NCBI GenBank assembly: GCA_020639255.1
Contig: JACKGZ010000003.1
Span: forward strand, 310,001 to 374,000
DNA: 64,000 nucleotides
Direction: 5' to 3'
DNA from: Phycisphaera sp.
GTDB lineage: Bacteria; Planctomycetota; Phycisphaerae; Phycisphaerales; UBA1924
How positions within the stretch are numbered: position 1 is the stretch's first letter; each line of letters opens with the position of its first letter. The notes under the pieces were generated by a model. That model searched no databases, was not told where the DNA came from, and worked only from the letters and a program-made list of their open reading frames with translations. Shown here piece by piece: positions 1-8,990 of the stretch. A program made the position numbers and the translations under genes.

Positions 1-61
1 TGTCGAGCGCCACAAGATCGCCGTAGCGTTTGGTCAGGTTGATGGTTTCGATCATCGCCAT
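1..61 (-). CDS. ABC transporter ATP-binding protein (5' fragment, runs off left edge)
   Basis: Only the first 20 codons lie in the window. The reverse strand reads from ATG at 61 and contains INLTKRYGDLVALD, the classic start of an ABC ATPase: a first beta strand, then the (T/K)KRYG A-loop region with the stacking Tyr. A GAGG stands 8 nt before the ATG; a second in-frame ATG lies at 55. The Walker motifs are outside the window. It starts 10 nt after the stop of the 792-aa membrane protein at 72-2450, so the two are probably one transport operon, as in Gld-type ABC exporters where an ATPase works with an auxiliary GldG-like protein. The substrate cannot be read. Confidence 0.8.
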   Translation of the reverse strand, partial: MAMIETINLTKRYGDLVALD

Positions 62-71
62 GTATGAAGCC

Positions 72-2450
72 TCAGTTGCTCTGTGTCAGCCCGGGAGTTG
101 GCGGGTTCGGTTCCAGCGGATACACCCAGCGAACTACGGTCCTGCCCGACCAGTCCAGTTCGTCCCATCCGTTTCCCTTCTGCATGTAGATGGGGAGGGG
201 ATCGGTCGCGTTGCTCCTCGCCGGCGTCTCGACCACACCGAGCACGATGATGCACGGCTGTGTGAGCCACCGCCCGAGATCGAGCCCGTGTGTGTACCGC
301 CGCACCCCCGCGACCGTATCGCTTCCGCCGCTCTGCCTGTCCTGTGAAGGCGGCGCCAGCTGCGAAACAAAGGCCGATGCGATCAACCGATCGTTGATCG
401 ACCCCGTGACACGCCCCCCGCCGATACCCTGCACAACGCTGCTCGCTCGGCTGACCAGGTCATCGAAATACTTCGATTCGCCGCGCTGCGATTCTGTGTC
501 GCCGGCGAGGGACGCCAGATCGATCACCTCTCCGGGAGCCCACGCACGCCCACCCGCGAAGCGGTACGCCTCAAAGTTCGAAACAATGCGAATCCCGGTC
601 TGTGCCCCGATGATGCGCTGACGCTCGACCACGATGATGACCGCGTCCTGGAGCGGGCCGGGAAGGTCATGCACGAGATTCCCAACCGGTGTACCTGCGG
701 CACTCAGTCGAATCGAACCCGGCGATCCATCATCGGTGACGGGTCTCGGCATAGACCAACGCCGCTCACCCGTCCAGTCGAATCGGAAACGTTTCTCGGT
801 CGCGCGTGCGGGGAACCGCAAACGGTCGGGATCACGCGCCGAAACGCTATAAGCCCTGACATCGGGAAATGCCGCGGACGCTAGGAGCGAGTTGAAGTGC
901 TCGGACCAGTACGTCACCGCCGGGTGGAATTCCGTGTACTCCTCTTCGGCCGGGCTGCCGATGCGCACGCTTGAGTCGCCGTAGCCGGGCACAAACACAC
1001 TCGCATACGAGCGGGCACGCTGGTACGCGCTGCCATCGACGGCATCGAGGAAAACAACCTGCTGCACACTCGCCCGTCGCGGCCGAAGCACGGACACACC
1101 GCCCCAGCCGATGAACGTAAAGAGTCCGATGGCGGTCACGAACAGCATCCATGAGTGCTTCTTGATCCCCAGTTTGCTGAGCACCGTGTAGCCGATCGGC
1201 CCGGCGATCGCCCAGTACAGCCCGAAGACCGCAAAGCCGAGCAACAACGCCGCGCCAGCCGAACCGCTCGATGAGATCGCGGAGCCGATATCGCCGTCGA
1301 ACGACCGAACCTCACGATTCGTGAAGACGGACCTGCTGTTCGAGGTGCGGTCCATCATCAGTCCACGCTTACCAAGGACGCGATGCCAGAAAGCGTCCAT
1401 CGCAGGCAGGCCGCGGTCAACGAGGTTGCGATTCGTGAGATCGATCCCGACAAGCGTCACCATGCCGAGGTCAACGAGGCGTCGCGACACAACGACGCGT
1501 CCCTCGATATCGGTCAGAATCGCGTCCGCATCGCCACGCTCGGCCGTCGCGTTCGTCTCAAGGCTGTGCACCACGAGCGTCTCTGGGAGCACAGCTGCCT
1601 GATCGTGCGTAAGCAGCCCTCGCACATCGGACGACCCCGGTTCGAGACGCACTGGCGTCACATCGGGCAGGATCTGAGCAAGCCTGTTGCGGTCCGTATC
1701 CTGCCAGATCTGACCCGTTGCCGGCAGGCACACAATCAGATGCCCGCCCCGCCGAACCCACTCGATCAGCGCATCGCTCCGCGCCGTAGTCAGGTCCGCC
1801 GGGTTCGCAGTCGTCCAGATGATGTTCTCGAACTGTGCGAGTCCCGCCCAGCGATCGGGCAGATCTTCGGGGGCGATATCCGTTGCAAATTCGGTGACCT
1901 CGTGGCCGGCAGGCAGGAAAAGCTCGGTTCCTTGCGTCCGGCGCGCGTACTCGCTGATCCCGCCGACGCGACGACCGATGACGAGTCCCGTGGCGATCTC
2001 GGCAGGCAGGTAGCCCCTCGAAGGCGTGACGATCTGACGCCCCAGAAGCTGGCCTCGCTTGTACGAAACGCCCGTCCTGGCCGCCGTCTCGGCGTCGAGA
2101 TCGATGGCCTCGTACGCCGACACGATCAGCTCCTCCCTCGGCTCGAACGAGCCCGGGATCCACATGTAAAGCCACGTGCGCTGGGCGACACCGGGGTTGC
2201 TCGTCACCGTCCGCTGGTGCAGCGGCGTGTCGCCGTCCGAATCACGCCCCTCGATCTGAATGATCAACTCGCGCTGCGTCGGCGCCGAGTCGGTGAACTC
2301 GATCTTAATGCCCGCCCAATCGCCCTGGCGAGCCATGTTGCCGACACCGATGCTCCCCGCCCCGAGCTGCACCGATTGAGCTGAAGCAAGAGGCGCATAC
2401 CCCCAAGCCACGGCCAGCAGCACATATACCAGTCGAAAGGCTCGGGTCAT
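72..2450 (-). CDS. Large membrane protein with glutamine-amidotransferase-like domain, ABC-transporter partner
   Basis: A 792-aa exported or membrane protein. The start at 2450 is chosen because it gives a clean signal peptide (MTRAFRLVYVLLAVAWG...ASA) of about 23 residues; the frame is open upstream but that part is Arg-rich and lacks a signal. The N-terminal half looks like beta-sandwich modules. Around residues 210-300 the pattern IIWTTANPADL...LIEWVRRGGHLIVCLP resembles the class-I glutamine amidotransferase-like fold seen in GldG-like and other planctomycete proteins. Two strong membrane helices follow near residues 400-460, then a long soluble C-terminus. It precedes an ABC ATPase by 10 nt, so a role in an ABC-linked envelope process is inferred. 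A TAGAAT hexamer sits 7 nt before the ATG. Confidence 0.75.
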   Translation of the reverse strand: MTRAFRLVYVLLAVAWGYAPLASAQSVQLGAGSIGVGNMARQGDWAGIKIEFTDSAPTQRELIIQIEGRDSDGDTPLHQRTVTSNPGVAQRTWLYMWIPGSFEPREELIVSAYEAIDLDAETAARTGVSYKRGQLLGRQIVTPSRGYLPAEIATGLVIGRRVGGISEYARRTQGTELFLPAGHEVTEFATDIAPEDLPDRWAGLAQFENIIWTTANPADLTTARSDALIEWVRRGGHLIVCLPATGQIWQDTDRNRLAQILPDVTPVRLEPGSSDVRGLLTHDQAAVLPETLVVHSLETNATAERGDADAILTDIEGRVVVSRRLVDLGMVTLVGIDLTNRNLVDRGLPAMDAFWHRVLGKRGLMMDRTSNSRSVFTNREVRSFDGDIGSAISSSGSAGAALLLGFAVFGLYWAIAGPIGYTVLSKLGIKKHSWMLFVTAIGLFTFIGWGGVSVLRPRRASVQQVVFLDAVDGSAYQRARSYASVFVPGYGDSSVRIGSPAEEEYTEFHPAVTYWSEHFNSLLASAAFPDVRAYSVSARDPDRLRFPARATEKRFRFDWTGERRWSMPRPVTDDGSPGSIRLSAAGTPVGNLVHDLPGPLQDAVIIVVERQRIIGAQTGIRIVSNFEAYRFAGGRAWAPGEVIDLASLAGDTESQRGESKYFDDLVSRASSVVQGIGGGRVTGSINDRLIASAFVSQLAPPSQDRQSGGSDTVAGVRRYTHGLDLGRWLTQPCIIVLGVVETPARSNATDPLPIYMQKGNGWDELDWSGRTVVRWVYPLEPNPPTPGLTQSN

Positions 2451-2457
2451 ACCGCCG

Positions 2458-2463
2458 ATTCTA
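2458..2463 (-). promoter_or_regulatory. -10-like hexamer TAGAAT placed for a leaderless mRNA
   Basis: On the reverse strand TAGAAT (5/6 match to TATAAT) is followed by 7 nt and then the ATG at 2450, with no Shine-Dalgarno between. A start about 7 nt after the -10 would put the transcript 5' end on the start codon. No good -35 is visible. Five other genes in this window show the same arrangement. Confidence 0.4.
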
Positions 2464-2469
2464 CGGGGA

Positions 2470-2793
2470 ATGGCGTCCGTTCGTTCAGATCGCCTGAAGA
2501 GCGGCCCCGACATGCCCGATCCTGCCCGCATGGAAAGCCTCTCCCCGATCAGCGTGCTCATCGGCCTGACCGTGCTCGGCGCGATGATCGCCATACTCCA
2601 CGCCGTGGCGACCGACATCAGGTACACCCACCTCCGTCTCGATCTGGCCCGTCGGGTCATCGAACGCCGCGAACGCTACCTCCGCGAACTCAAGGGCGAA
2701 TACGAGATCGGCGAAGTCGAGATCCTTGAGGATGACAACCCCGGACTCGCGGCATCCGAAATGGACGTGGAAGTCCTCGAGGAAGCAGCCTGA
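2470..2793 (+). CDS. Small one-helix membrane protein, function unknown
   Basis: I do not recognise the family. The frame gives up to 107 aa; ATGs at 2470, 2512 and 2530 are all possible and none has a convincing ribosome site, so the start is uncertain. There is one hydrophobic helix (ISVLIGLTVLGAMIAILHAV), then a basic amphipathic stretch rich in Arg and a very acidic tail ending VEVLEEAA, suggesting an inner-membrane anchor with a charged cytoplasmic coiled region. It is divergent from the 792-aa transporter-associated protein, and its stop abuts the stop of the dipeptidase on the other strand (2793/2794). Confidence 0.5.
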   Translation: MASVRSDRLKSGPDMPDPARMESLSPISVLIGLTVLGAMIAILHAVATDIRYTHLRLDLARRVIERRERYLRELKGEYEIGEVEILEDDNPGLAASEMDVEVLEEAA

Positions 2794-4227
2794 TCATGCC
2801 CCTTTGATCGCCCAGAGCTTCTCGATCAGCCTGGCATGGGCTTCGAGGCCCAGTCGGAAGCAATCGAGCTCGAACTTCTCGTTGGGCGAGTGCACCCGGT
2901 CATCTTCCAGTCCGAAGCCCATGAAGATCGTGTCGAGGCCCAGCTTGGCCTTGAGCATGCCCGCGATCGGGATCGAGCCGCCCGATTTGATGAGCGCCGC
3001 CTCATTGCCCGAGCTGTCCTTGAGCGCCGCGACCGCCGCCCGCAACGTGGGCGAGTCCGTGGGCGTCGTCGCCGGATAGCCACCGCCCATGTCCGTCAGC
3101 TCCCACTTGCAACCCGCCGGCGTGCGCTCATTGAGCCACGCGAAGAACGCGTCGGCGACCTTCTTCGGCTCCTGATCCGCCACGAGCCTGAAGCTCACCT
3201 TGGCCGTCGCCTTCGACGCGATCACAGTCTTCGCACCCTTGCCCATGTACCCGCCGTAGATGCCGTTGATGTCGCACGTCGGCCGCGCCCACTCTCGTTC
3301 GACGGATGTGAACCCCGCCTCGCCGACGTTCGCATCCGGCCCGAGCCCGATCGTCGCCAGTGCCGCAGCCGCATCGACGCCCAGCTTCTTCCATTGCGCC
3401 CGTTCGTCATCACCGATCGGGCGCACGTCGTCGTAGAAACCCGGGATCGTGACGCGGCGATCCGTGTCCCACAGCTGCGCGAGCACCTTCGACAGCTCAT
3501 TCACCGGGTTCGGCACGCGCCCGCCCCAGAGGCCCGAGTGCAGATCCTGGTCCGGACCGTGCAATGTCACCTCTGTGTAAACAAGACCTCGTACGCCGTA
3601 CGTGATCGCCGGCTTCCCGCGACCGAGCATGCCCGTGTCCGAGATCACGCACACATCGCAGCGACCGAGTTCATCTTTGTTCTCTTCAACGAACTTCTCG
3701 AGGTTCGCCGAACCCGATTCCTCTTCGCCCTCAATGAGCACGGTCATCTTCACGCCGCCGGCCGCCTTGCCCGAGACTTCCTTCCATGCACGCATCGCCT
3801 CAAGGAACGTCGCGACCTGGCCCTTGTCGTCGCACGCGCCGCGAGCCACGATCCGTTCGCCCACATTGCCCTTGGCCGGCCGGATCACAGGCTCGTACGG
3901 CGGGCTGTCCCAGAGCTCCAGCGGCTCGGCCGGTTGCACGTCGTAATGCCCGTAGAAAAGCACGTGCGGCCCCTTGTAATCGGTGTCGCCGGGCGTGTGC
4001 GCCAGCACCACAGGGTGCCCCGCCGACATCGCCGAGCCCGTCGGCATCACACGCGTCTCAAACCCCGCCTCACGCAGCCTCTCGGCGCACCACTCGCCCG
4101 CCCGCGCGACGTCCTCGCGGTACGCCGGGTCCGTGCTCACCGACGGGATCCGGAGCCAGTCCATCAGCCGCTGGATCGCGGCCTGCTCGTTCGACTTGAG
4201 ATTCTCGACTACTTTCTGGGTTTGCAT
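2794..4227 (-). CDS. M20 family dipeptidase / metallopeptidase
   Basis: A 477-aa M20/CNDP-type di-zinc peptidase that cleaves dipeptides or small acylated amino acids in the cytoplasm. Visible motifs: GHYDVQP at 93-99 (zinc-binding His94, catalytic-support Asp96), RGACDDKGQ at 129-137 (bridging Asp), EGEEESGS at 166-173 (general-base Glu and zinc Glu), and a late HSPNEKF motif supplying the last zinc His. A lid/dimerisation domain fits residues of roughly 200-360 (LHSGLWGG). Length is normal for the CNDP group. It is the only gene between the GC-poor pseudopilin unit and the left-hand membrane genes; a terminator lies just upstream of its start, so it probably has its own promoter or receives read-through. 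Confidence 0.9.
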   Translation of the reverse strand: MQTQKVVENLKSNEQAAIQRLMDWLRIPSVSTDPAYREDVARAGEWCAERLREAGFETRVMPTGSAMSAGHPVVLAHTPGDTDYKGPHVLFYGHYDVQPAEPLELWDSPPYEPVIRPAKGNVGERIVARGACDDKGQVATFLEAMRAWKEVSGKAAGGVKMTVLIEGEEESGSANLEKFVEENKDELGRCDVCVISDTGMLGRGKPAITYGVRGLVYTEVTLHGPDQDLHSGLWGGRVPNPVNELSKVLAQLWDTDRRVTIPGFYDDVRPIGDDERAQWKKLGVDAAAALATIGLGPDANVGEAGFTSVEREWARPTCDINGIYGGYMGKGAKTVIASKATAKVSFRLVADQEPKKVADAFFAWLNERTPAGCKWELTDMGGGYPATTPTDSPTLRAAVAALKDSSGNEAALIKSGGSIPIAGMLKAKLGLDTIFMGFGLEDDRVHSPNEKFELDCFRLGLEAHARLIEKLWAIKGA

Positions 4228-4244
4228 GCGTCATCCTTAGGATG

Positions 4245-4268
4245 AAAAACCGCCCGGCGAGCGGGCGG
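4245..4268 (-). terminator. Rho-independent terminator after the pseudopilin gene
   Basis: Reverse strand: CCGCCCG, loop CTCGC, CGGGCGG, then TTTTT (7-bp perfect GC stem). It lies 27 nt after the pseudopilin stop at 4295 and ends 17 nt before the dipeptidase ATG at 4227, so it separates the two units and may attenuate read-through into the dipeptidase. Confidence 0.75.
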
Positions 4269-4294
4269 CTGGAAATCAATAGCTCATTTCGGGA

Positions 4295-5410
4295 TCACGG
4301 AATCATGTAGCCGTTCACACCGTTCAGTGTGCCCTGCGAAAGTGTCTCAGTGACCCACTCCTGTGCTTCCTCAGTCAGACCACTGATAGCACTGCCATCA
4401 ACAATGCTCCCCTGTGGCGCCCAACGTGCCATATCTGTCCAGACCTCGGTATTGGTGAGATTCTCAGTATGACCATCAAAGAATGCCGCGTTCAGTGAAT
4501 TATTAGGATGTCGGAATGATAATTCTTGATTTAATGGCGATGTGCCTTGCGATGAATCTTGCCCGTATGCCACATTACCCATCCACTGGGGCGTGCCCGA
4601 AGTAAACGTAGAATTTGCACTTGATGTTACAGGCGCAACTTCGAAGTCGAGCACATTCCCGCTTGCCAAGTACCGCGTGCCATCGGCAACCACAATTTTC
4701 TGTGAAGGGTTGCCAACTTGATCAATTCGATTTCGAAATCCTCTTGGAGTTTTGACTTGTGAAGCCGGCCCGCCTTTCCATGTTCGCGGTATCGCCTTGT
4801 AAAGCTTCTCGTATCGAGCTTCATCTCCCTGTGTGATGCCTTGCCCAGGTACAAAGCCGCCACCAATGGGCGTACCCCATACCGAAAATGCCCCCGGCAT
4901 CAGATAGCTAACCTGTCGATAGCCGCGCGATTCGGCAACCTCATAGAAATCTGATTTGTCTGTTGCGCTCCCGAAGATCTCATCGTTTAGAACTCTGGCA
5001 GCCGGATCGGCAAAGTCGTTGAGAATGTTGGCCATCCGGTCAGCTCGTGTTGCCGCAAACCCAAGCTCCTCACCCATAATCGGGCTAAAGAAGTCGGATA
5101 ATGTCACAGGGGTTACTGCAGAAGTTGCCCCAACATAATATTGATTTCCACCACTTGGATTGGGCACATGGCCTTTCCAACCCGATGTGGTTGTGCAGGC
5201 ATATTTGTCGTCATTTGAACTCATGTAAAATGACTGACCCTGCCCGATTGATCGCAACTGGGATTGGTCTACAAGGGACCGAGCCGCAGACCTGGCCTGC
5301 CCCAAGGCTGGCAACAAGATGCCGATCAGCAACGCGATAATTGCGATTACAACCAGCAACTCGATAAGAGTAAATGCCTGCTTCTGTTGTACTGCACAAC
5401 TCGTTCGCAT
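4295..5410 (-). CDS. Pseudopilin-like protein with type II secretion/DUF1559-like N-terminus and H-Xn-DG tail
   Basis: A 371-aa protein starting at 5410, where GGAG lies 6 nt upstream; earlier in-frame ATGs at 5422 and 5443 are less supported. Residues 12-30 form the prepilin cleavage/methylation segment, A|FTLIELLVVIAIIALLIG, with Glu at mature position 5 but Ala instead of Gly at -1, a variant common in planctomycete families. The C-terminal half ends with FRHPNNSLNAAFFDGH, the H-Xn-DG motif (here ten residues between His and Asp-Gly) typical of the planctomycete DUF1559 expansion. It is probably an envelope or secreted pseudopilin processed by a PilD-type peptidase, role unknown. Base composition is strikingly AT-rich for this window (about 37% GC at 4501-4560). 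Confidence 0.85.
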   Translation of the reverse strand: MRTSCAVQQKQAFTLIELLVVIAIIALLIGILLPALGQARSAARSLVDQSQLRSIGQGQSFYMSSNDDKYACTTTSGWKGHVPNPSGGNQYYVGATSAVTPVTLSDFFSPIMGEELGFAATRADRMANILNDFADPAARVLNDEIFGSATDKSDFYEVAESRGYRQVSYLMPGAFSVWGTPIGGGFVPGQGITQGDEARYEKLYKAIPRTWKGGPASQVKTPRGFRNRIDQVGNPSQKIVVADGTRYLASGNVLDFEVAPVTSSANSTFTSGTPQWMGNVAYGQDSSQGTSPLNQELSFRHPNNSLNAAFFDGHTENLTNTEVWTDMARWAPQGSIVDGSAISGLTEEAQEWVTETLSQGTLNGVNGYMIP

Positions 5411-5445
5411 ACGAGTCTCCATAATTTGGGCTGATGCCAACACAG

Positions 5446-5817
5446 TTAGCCTATTGACTTTGGTTTTGTCTCAAGATCAACTTCGACCTTACCAGTCTCT
5501 GGATCGACTTTAATTAGATCACCTTGAATCTCAGTAATTGTGTCAAAGTAACGCGGATCGATGCGATAGCTCGTACTGGCCTCATCATGCTCGACTCGTA
5601 TCAGAGTGCGCTCACCAGTATCCGGATTCTTCGCAGGCAATACCAACGTCCTGCCCTTTGTACTTGCCCGAAACAACTCACCCGACTTCATGTCTACCAG
5701 GAGTACAGAACTGGCCGTTTGCGGTGCTCCACTCTTCTTGATGGCCAGCGCGATGCCAACCGCACCAATCAGCAGACCGATGACGATGATCGCAACCTGG
5801 ACCGGCTTGCTCTTCAT
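5446..5817 (-). CDS. Small one-helix anchored protein, co-transcribed with pseudopilin
   Basis: A 123-aa protein of no family I recognise. The start at 5817 is preceded by GGAGCAGGGT, a good ribosome site, and begins MKSKPVQVAI, leading into a single N-terminal helix (VAIIVIGLLIGAVGIALAI). The exterior part is a compact, mostly polar domain of about 95 residues with a DMKSGELFRA segment and an acidic C-terminus. It ends 35 nt before the pseudopilin start, so the two form a transcription unit. It shares the low GC of its partner. It might be an accessory of the pseudopilin, but that rests only on position. Confidence 0.7.
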   Translation of the reverse strand: MKSKPVQVAIIVIGLLIGAVGIALAIKKSGAPQTASSVLLVDMKSGELFRASTKGRTLVLPAKNPDTGERTLIRVEHDEASTSYRIDPRYFDTITEIQGDLIKVDPETGKVEVDLETKPKSIG

Positions 5818-6070
5818 ACCCTGCTCCGGCAACCACCCGGGCGAACGCCCTGAGATGCATCCAATTCTCAACGCATCGGCCCCGCCCGCACACGCAGCCG
5901 CGCAGTAGCGTACCCGGTCAGAGGCCAGAAGGCATGTAAGGAAAGCCCGCTTACGAGACACTGACAAGGAGTTTGGAAGATATTCTCCATCTTCCCGCGG
6001 CACCCCCCGGAACCGACAGGTTGTCAACCCGACCTACCATACTTCGAAGGACACAAATACCACCCGGAAC

Positions 6071-7147
6071 ATGCGAATCATCCTGCCCAATCCGAGAGGC
6101 TTCTGCGCCGGCGTTCGCATGGCGATCGACGTCGTCGACCGCGTCGTCGACCTCTACCCGGATCGCACGGTCTACGTCTACCACGAGATCGTGCACAACC
6201 GACACGTCGTCGGGCGATTCAAAGATCGTGGCGTTGTCTTCGTAGAGGATCTCGGCGAAGTCCCCGAGGGCTCGGTCGTCGTCTTCAGCGCCCACGGCAT
6301 CCCGCCCGAGATCCGCCAGATAGCCGATTCGCGGGGGCTGATCGCGATCGACGCGACATGCCCCTTGGTGACGAAGGTGCACTCGGAAGCTGTGCGATAC
6401 GCTCGGAAGGGCTATCAGATCCTGCTCATCGGGCACGCCGATCATCAGGAAGTGGTCGGCACCTACGGCGAGGCTCCCGATTCGACACTCGTCGTCGAAT
6501 CCCCCGAGCACGCAGAAACGATCGAGGTCGCCGACGCCGAGAAGCTGGTCTATCTCACGCAGACGACGCTCTCGACCGATGACGCCGGCGACATCATCCG
6601 CGTGCTCAAACGCCGATTCCCGCACATCCACGAGCCGGGCGAGCCGGACATCTGCTATGCGACGACCAACCGACAGCACGCCGTGCGCCAGATCGCGCCC
6701 GAGGTCGATGTCGTCCTCGTCGTGGGCAGCAAGAACTCGTCGAACTCCGTCCGCCTCACCGAGATCGCCCGGAATGTCGGCACCGACGCCCACCTCCTCG
6801 ACGATGCGAGCGAGCTGCGGGACGAGTGGCTTGGCAGGGGAGCCGACACGAGCGTCCTGATCACGGCCGGCGCCTCGGCGCCCGAGGACTTGGTCGCCGC
6901 GATCTGCCGGACACTCCTCGAACGCTTCGGCGGCACGATCGAGCAGTGGGACATCGTCGACGAGTCGATCGAGTTCGCCCTGCCCGCTGCCCTGCGCCGA
7001 TTGATGAAAGACGAAGGCGTGGAGGTCGGTTCGGGCCTTGTCACGGTTGAGAGCGGGATCTCCTCGGGCGAGCTCTACGGCGCGGTGCCGCTGACCGTGT
7101 CGGCACGGAGCAATCCCCCCACCCTCACCGAGAAGGTCGGCCTGTGA
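6071..7147 (+). CDS. ispH: 4-hydroxy-3-methylbut-2-enyl diphosphate reductase
   Basis: IspH makes IPP and DMAPP from HMBPP in the last step of the MEP isoprenoid pathway, in the cytoplasm with a [4Fe-4S] cluster. The three cluster cysteines are present: Cys12 (NPRGFCAGV), Cys97 (DATCPLV) and Cys195 (DICYATTNRQ). Substrate residues His41, His75 (SAHG), the EVVGT Glu127 and the TQTT motif at 163-166 are intact; VGSKNSSNS near 230 is the C-terminal phosphate-binding loop. Length of 358 aa is normal for the longer IspH group. It heads an operon whose next gene, rlmN, starts inside its stop codon (GTGA overlap), and whose later genes use undecaprenyl-linked sugars. Confidence 0.96.
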   Translation: MRIILPNPRGFCAGVRMAIDVVDRVVDLYPDRTVYVYHEIVHNRHVVGRFKDRGVVFVEDLGEVPEGSVVVFSAHGIPPEIRQIADSRGLIAIDATCPLVTKVHSEAVRYARKGYQILLIGHADHQEVVGTYGEAPDSTLVVESPEHAETIEVADAEKLVYLTQTTLSTDDAGDIIRVLKRRFPHIHEPGEPDICYATTNRQHAVRQIAPEVDVVLVVGSKNSSNSVRLTEIARNVGTDAHLLDDASELRDEWLGRGADTSVLITAGASAPEDLVAAICRTLLERFGGTIEQWDIVDESIEFALPAALRRLMKDEGVEVGSGLVTVESGISSGELYGAVPLTVSARSNPPTLTEKVGL

Positions 7148-8265
7148 AGCACCCCGAGCATCACCTCTTCTCGATGACGCCCGAAGAGCTCGGCCAATGG
7201 TGCGAAGCCCGCGGCATGAAGCGTTTCCGCGCCAAGCAAATCCTCGAATGGATCTACCAGCACGGGAGCGCCGACCCCAGAGAGTGGTCAAACCTCTCCG
7301 CCCGCGACCGCGAGTGCATCGCTTCGGAAATGACGATCCTGTCCGGCAGGACGATCACACATCAACTCGCAACCGACGGCACGCAGAAGCTGCTCATCCA
7401 ATGGGAAGACGAGCCGAGCCGCCCGGACGACTCGATGAAGCTCAGCGTGCTCCAGGACGACCCGAGCAGACAGACCGAGTGCGTCATGATCCCCTCGCTC
7501 GGCTCCGACACCTCGCGCAAAACCGCGTGCATCTCGAGCCAGGTCGGATGCCCCGTCGGCTGCCGATTCTGCGCGTCGGGCCTCTCCGGGCTTGACGGCA
7601 ACCTCTCGACCGGACGCATCGTCGAACAGGCCTGGCGGCTCGGCAGGCTCGAGGGCGTCGGGCGGATCAGCAATGTCGTCTTCATGGGCATGGGCGAGCC
7701 GCTCAGCAATTTCCGCCCAGTGGTGAACGCTGTCCGCCGCCTGGCAGCCCCCACGCCCGAGGGCATGGGCATCAGCGCTCGCAAGATCACGATCTCGACC
7801 GTGGGCCTGCCGCAGGCGATCCGCAAGCTGAGCGAAGAGCTCGATTTGCCCGTCACTCTCGCGCTCTCGCTGCACGCGCCGAGCGACGACATTCGTCGTG
7901 AGCTCATCCCCTGGGCCGAGTACACAACGATCGCCGAGCTTCTGTCCGCGTGCCAGGCGTGGTTCGAGAAGACGGGCCGCGAGATCACGCTCGAGTACAC
8001 GCTCCTCGGGCAGCTCAACGACCAGTCCGACCACGCCCGCGAGTTGGCGCGCCTCGCCAAGACGCTCCGCGCCAACATCAACCTCATCCGGTACAACGAG
8101 GTCGAGGGCCTGCCCTACAAACGCCCCCGCGACAGCGACGTCACGCGTTTCCAAACGATCCTTCGCGAGAACGGCACGAACTGTCACATCCGCGCGAGCC
8201 GCGGGCGCGACATCGCCGCCGCGTGTGGGCAGCTGCGCCACGAGCACCGGGCCGACTCGGCATGA
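7144..8265 (+). CDS. rlmN: 23S rRNA (adenine2503-C2)/tRNA methyltransferase, radical SAM
   Basis: RlmN methylates C2 of A2503 in 23S rRNA, and of A37 in some tRNAs, by a radical-SAM mechanism with a transient protein methyl-cysteine. The cluster motif CPVGCRFC gives Cys136, Cys140 and Cys143; the helper sequence TACISSQVG precedes it; VVFMGMGEPLSNF is the SAM GGE-type motif; and the catalytic Cys of the C-terminal SRGRDIAAACGQL (about 361) is present. The GTG start at 7144 overlaps the ispH stop by 4 nt; an ATG at 7174 is an alternative. It contains the usual N-terminal HhH-like helix bundle (KQILEWIYQHG). Translation is coupled at both ends. Confidence 0.95.
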   Translation: MKHPEHHLFSMTPEELGQWCEARGMKRFRAKQILEWIYQHGSADPREWSNLSARDRECIASEMTILSGRTITHQLATDGTQKLLIQWEDEPSRPDDSMKLSVLQDDPSRQTECVMIPSLGSDTSRKTACISSQVGCPVGCRFCASGLSGLDGNLSTGRIVEQAWRLGRLEGVGRISNVVFMGMGEPLSNFRPVVNAVRRLAAPTPEGMGISARKITISTVGLPQAIRKLSEELDLPVTLALSLHAPSDDIRRELIPWAEYTTIAELLSACQAWFEKTGREITLEYTLLGQLNDQSDHARELARLAKTLRANINLIRYNEVEGLPYKRPRDSDVTRFQTILRENGTNCHIRASRGRDIAAACGQLRHEHRADSA

Positions 8266-8981
8266 ACCTCGACACGTTCGAGAAGGGCACGCTCACGCAC
8301 CTGCTCGTCCTGGTCGTGAGCACGGTGGTTGTCGGACTGCTTGTTTTCGCGCAGAGACGCGTGCGATCGAAGGATCACGCCAAGGCCGACCGTTTCCGGT
8401 TGGCGGCTGGTATCGCAATCCTCGTGTTCGAGATCGCGCACAACGCGTACTGGCTCTTCTTCAGAGAGGGCGGCTTCAATCTTCAAGAGAGCCTGCCTCT
8501 GCATTTCTGCGACATCTCGGGCCTGATCGCCGCCGCGGCTCTGCTGCTGCCCGACCGCAGGCTTGTGACAATCCTGTACTTCTGGGGAGTCGGTCTGTCC
8601 TCGACCGCGTTTATCATCCCGGTCGTCACCGAGGGGCCCGTGCATCTTGTCTTCTGGACGTTCTGGATGAGCCACCTGATCATCGTGGGCGGCGCGGTCT
8701 TCTTCGTGCTCGCCGAGGGGTACCGACCTGAGTTCAGAGACCTGCTCTTCGCGCTCGCTGTGACGACGGGGTACGTGCTCTGCCTGCTCGCCCTGAACAT
8801 CGCCATCGGCACGAACTACGGCTACGTCGGCAAAGTCTCCGAACCAACCGCCTTCCTCGGCGCGTGGCCCTTCCCGAGGCTGCCCCTGCTCTTTTTGGGC
8901 GGCGCTCTGCTCGAGACCGCGGCTTGGCTGCCCTTCGGGATCATGTCGCACGTGCGAACGCGCAAGGCTCCCCGCCCGTAG
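8262..8981 (+). CDS. YwaF/TIGR02206-like integral membrane protein
   Basis: A 239-aa polytopic membrane protein. Seven hydrophobic segments can be counted, and the family hallmarks are visible: ESLPLHFCDISGL (residues about 77-89), LVFWTFWMSH, and the loop NYGYVGKVSEPTAFLGAWPFPRLP, which fits the TIGR02206/YwaF family. The biochemical role of that family is not established. The ATG overlaps the rlmN stop by 4 nt (ATGA) and the next gene follows 9 nt later, so it is embedded in the isoprenoid-to-glycan operon. Confidence 0.8.
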   Translation: MNLDTFEKGTLTHLLVLVVSTVVVGLLVFAQRRVRSKDHAKADRFRLAAGIAILVFEIAHNAYWLFFREGGFNLQESLPLHFCDISGLIAAAALLLPDRRLVTILYFWGVGLSSTAFIIPVVTEGPVHLVFWTFWMSHLIIVGGAVFFVLAEGYRPEFRDLLFALAVTTGYVLCLLALNIAIGTNYGYVGKVSEPTAFLGAWPFPRLPLLFLGGALLETAAWLPFGIMSHVRTRKAPRP

Positions 8982-8990
8982 GATGCGACG

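Noticed and set aside
1383..2384. A 333-codon plus-strand frame across the 792-aa membrane protein gene
   Set aside because: The translation is Arg/Asp/His-rich with no domain; the opposite strand has a signal peptide, membrane helices and an operon partner.
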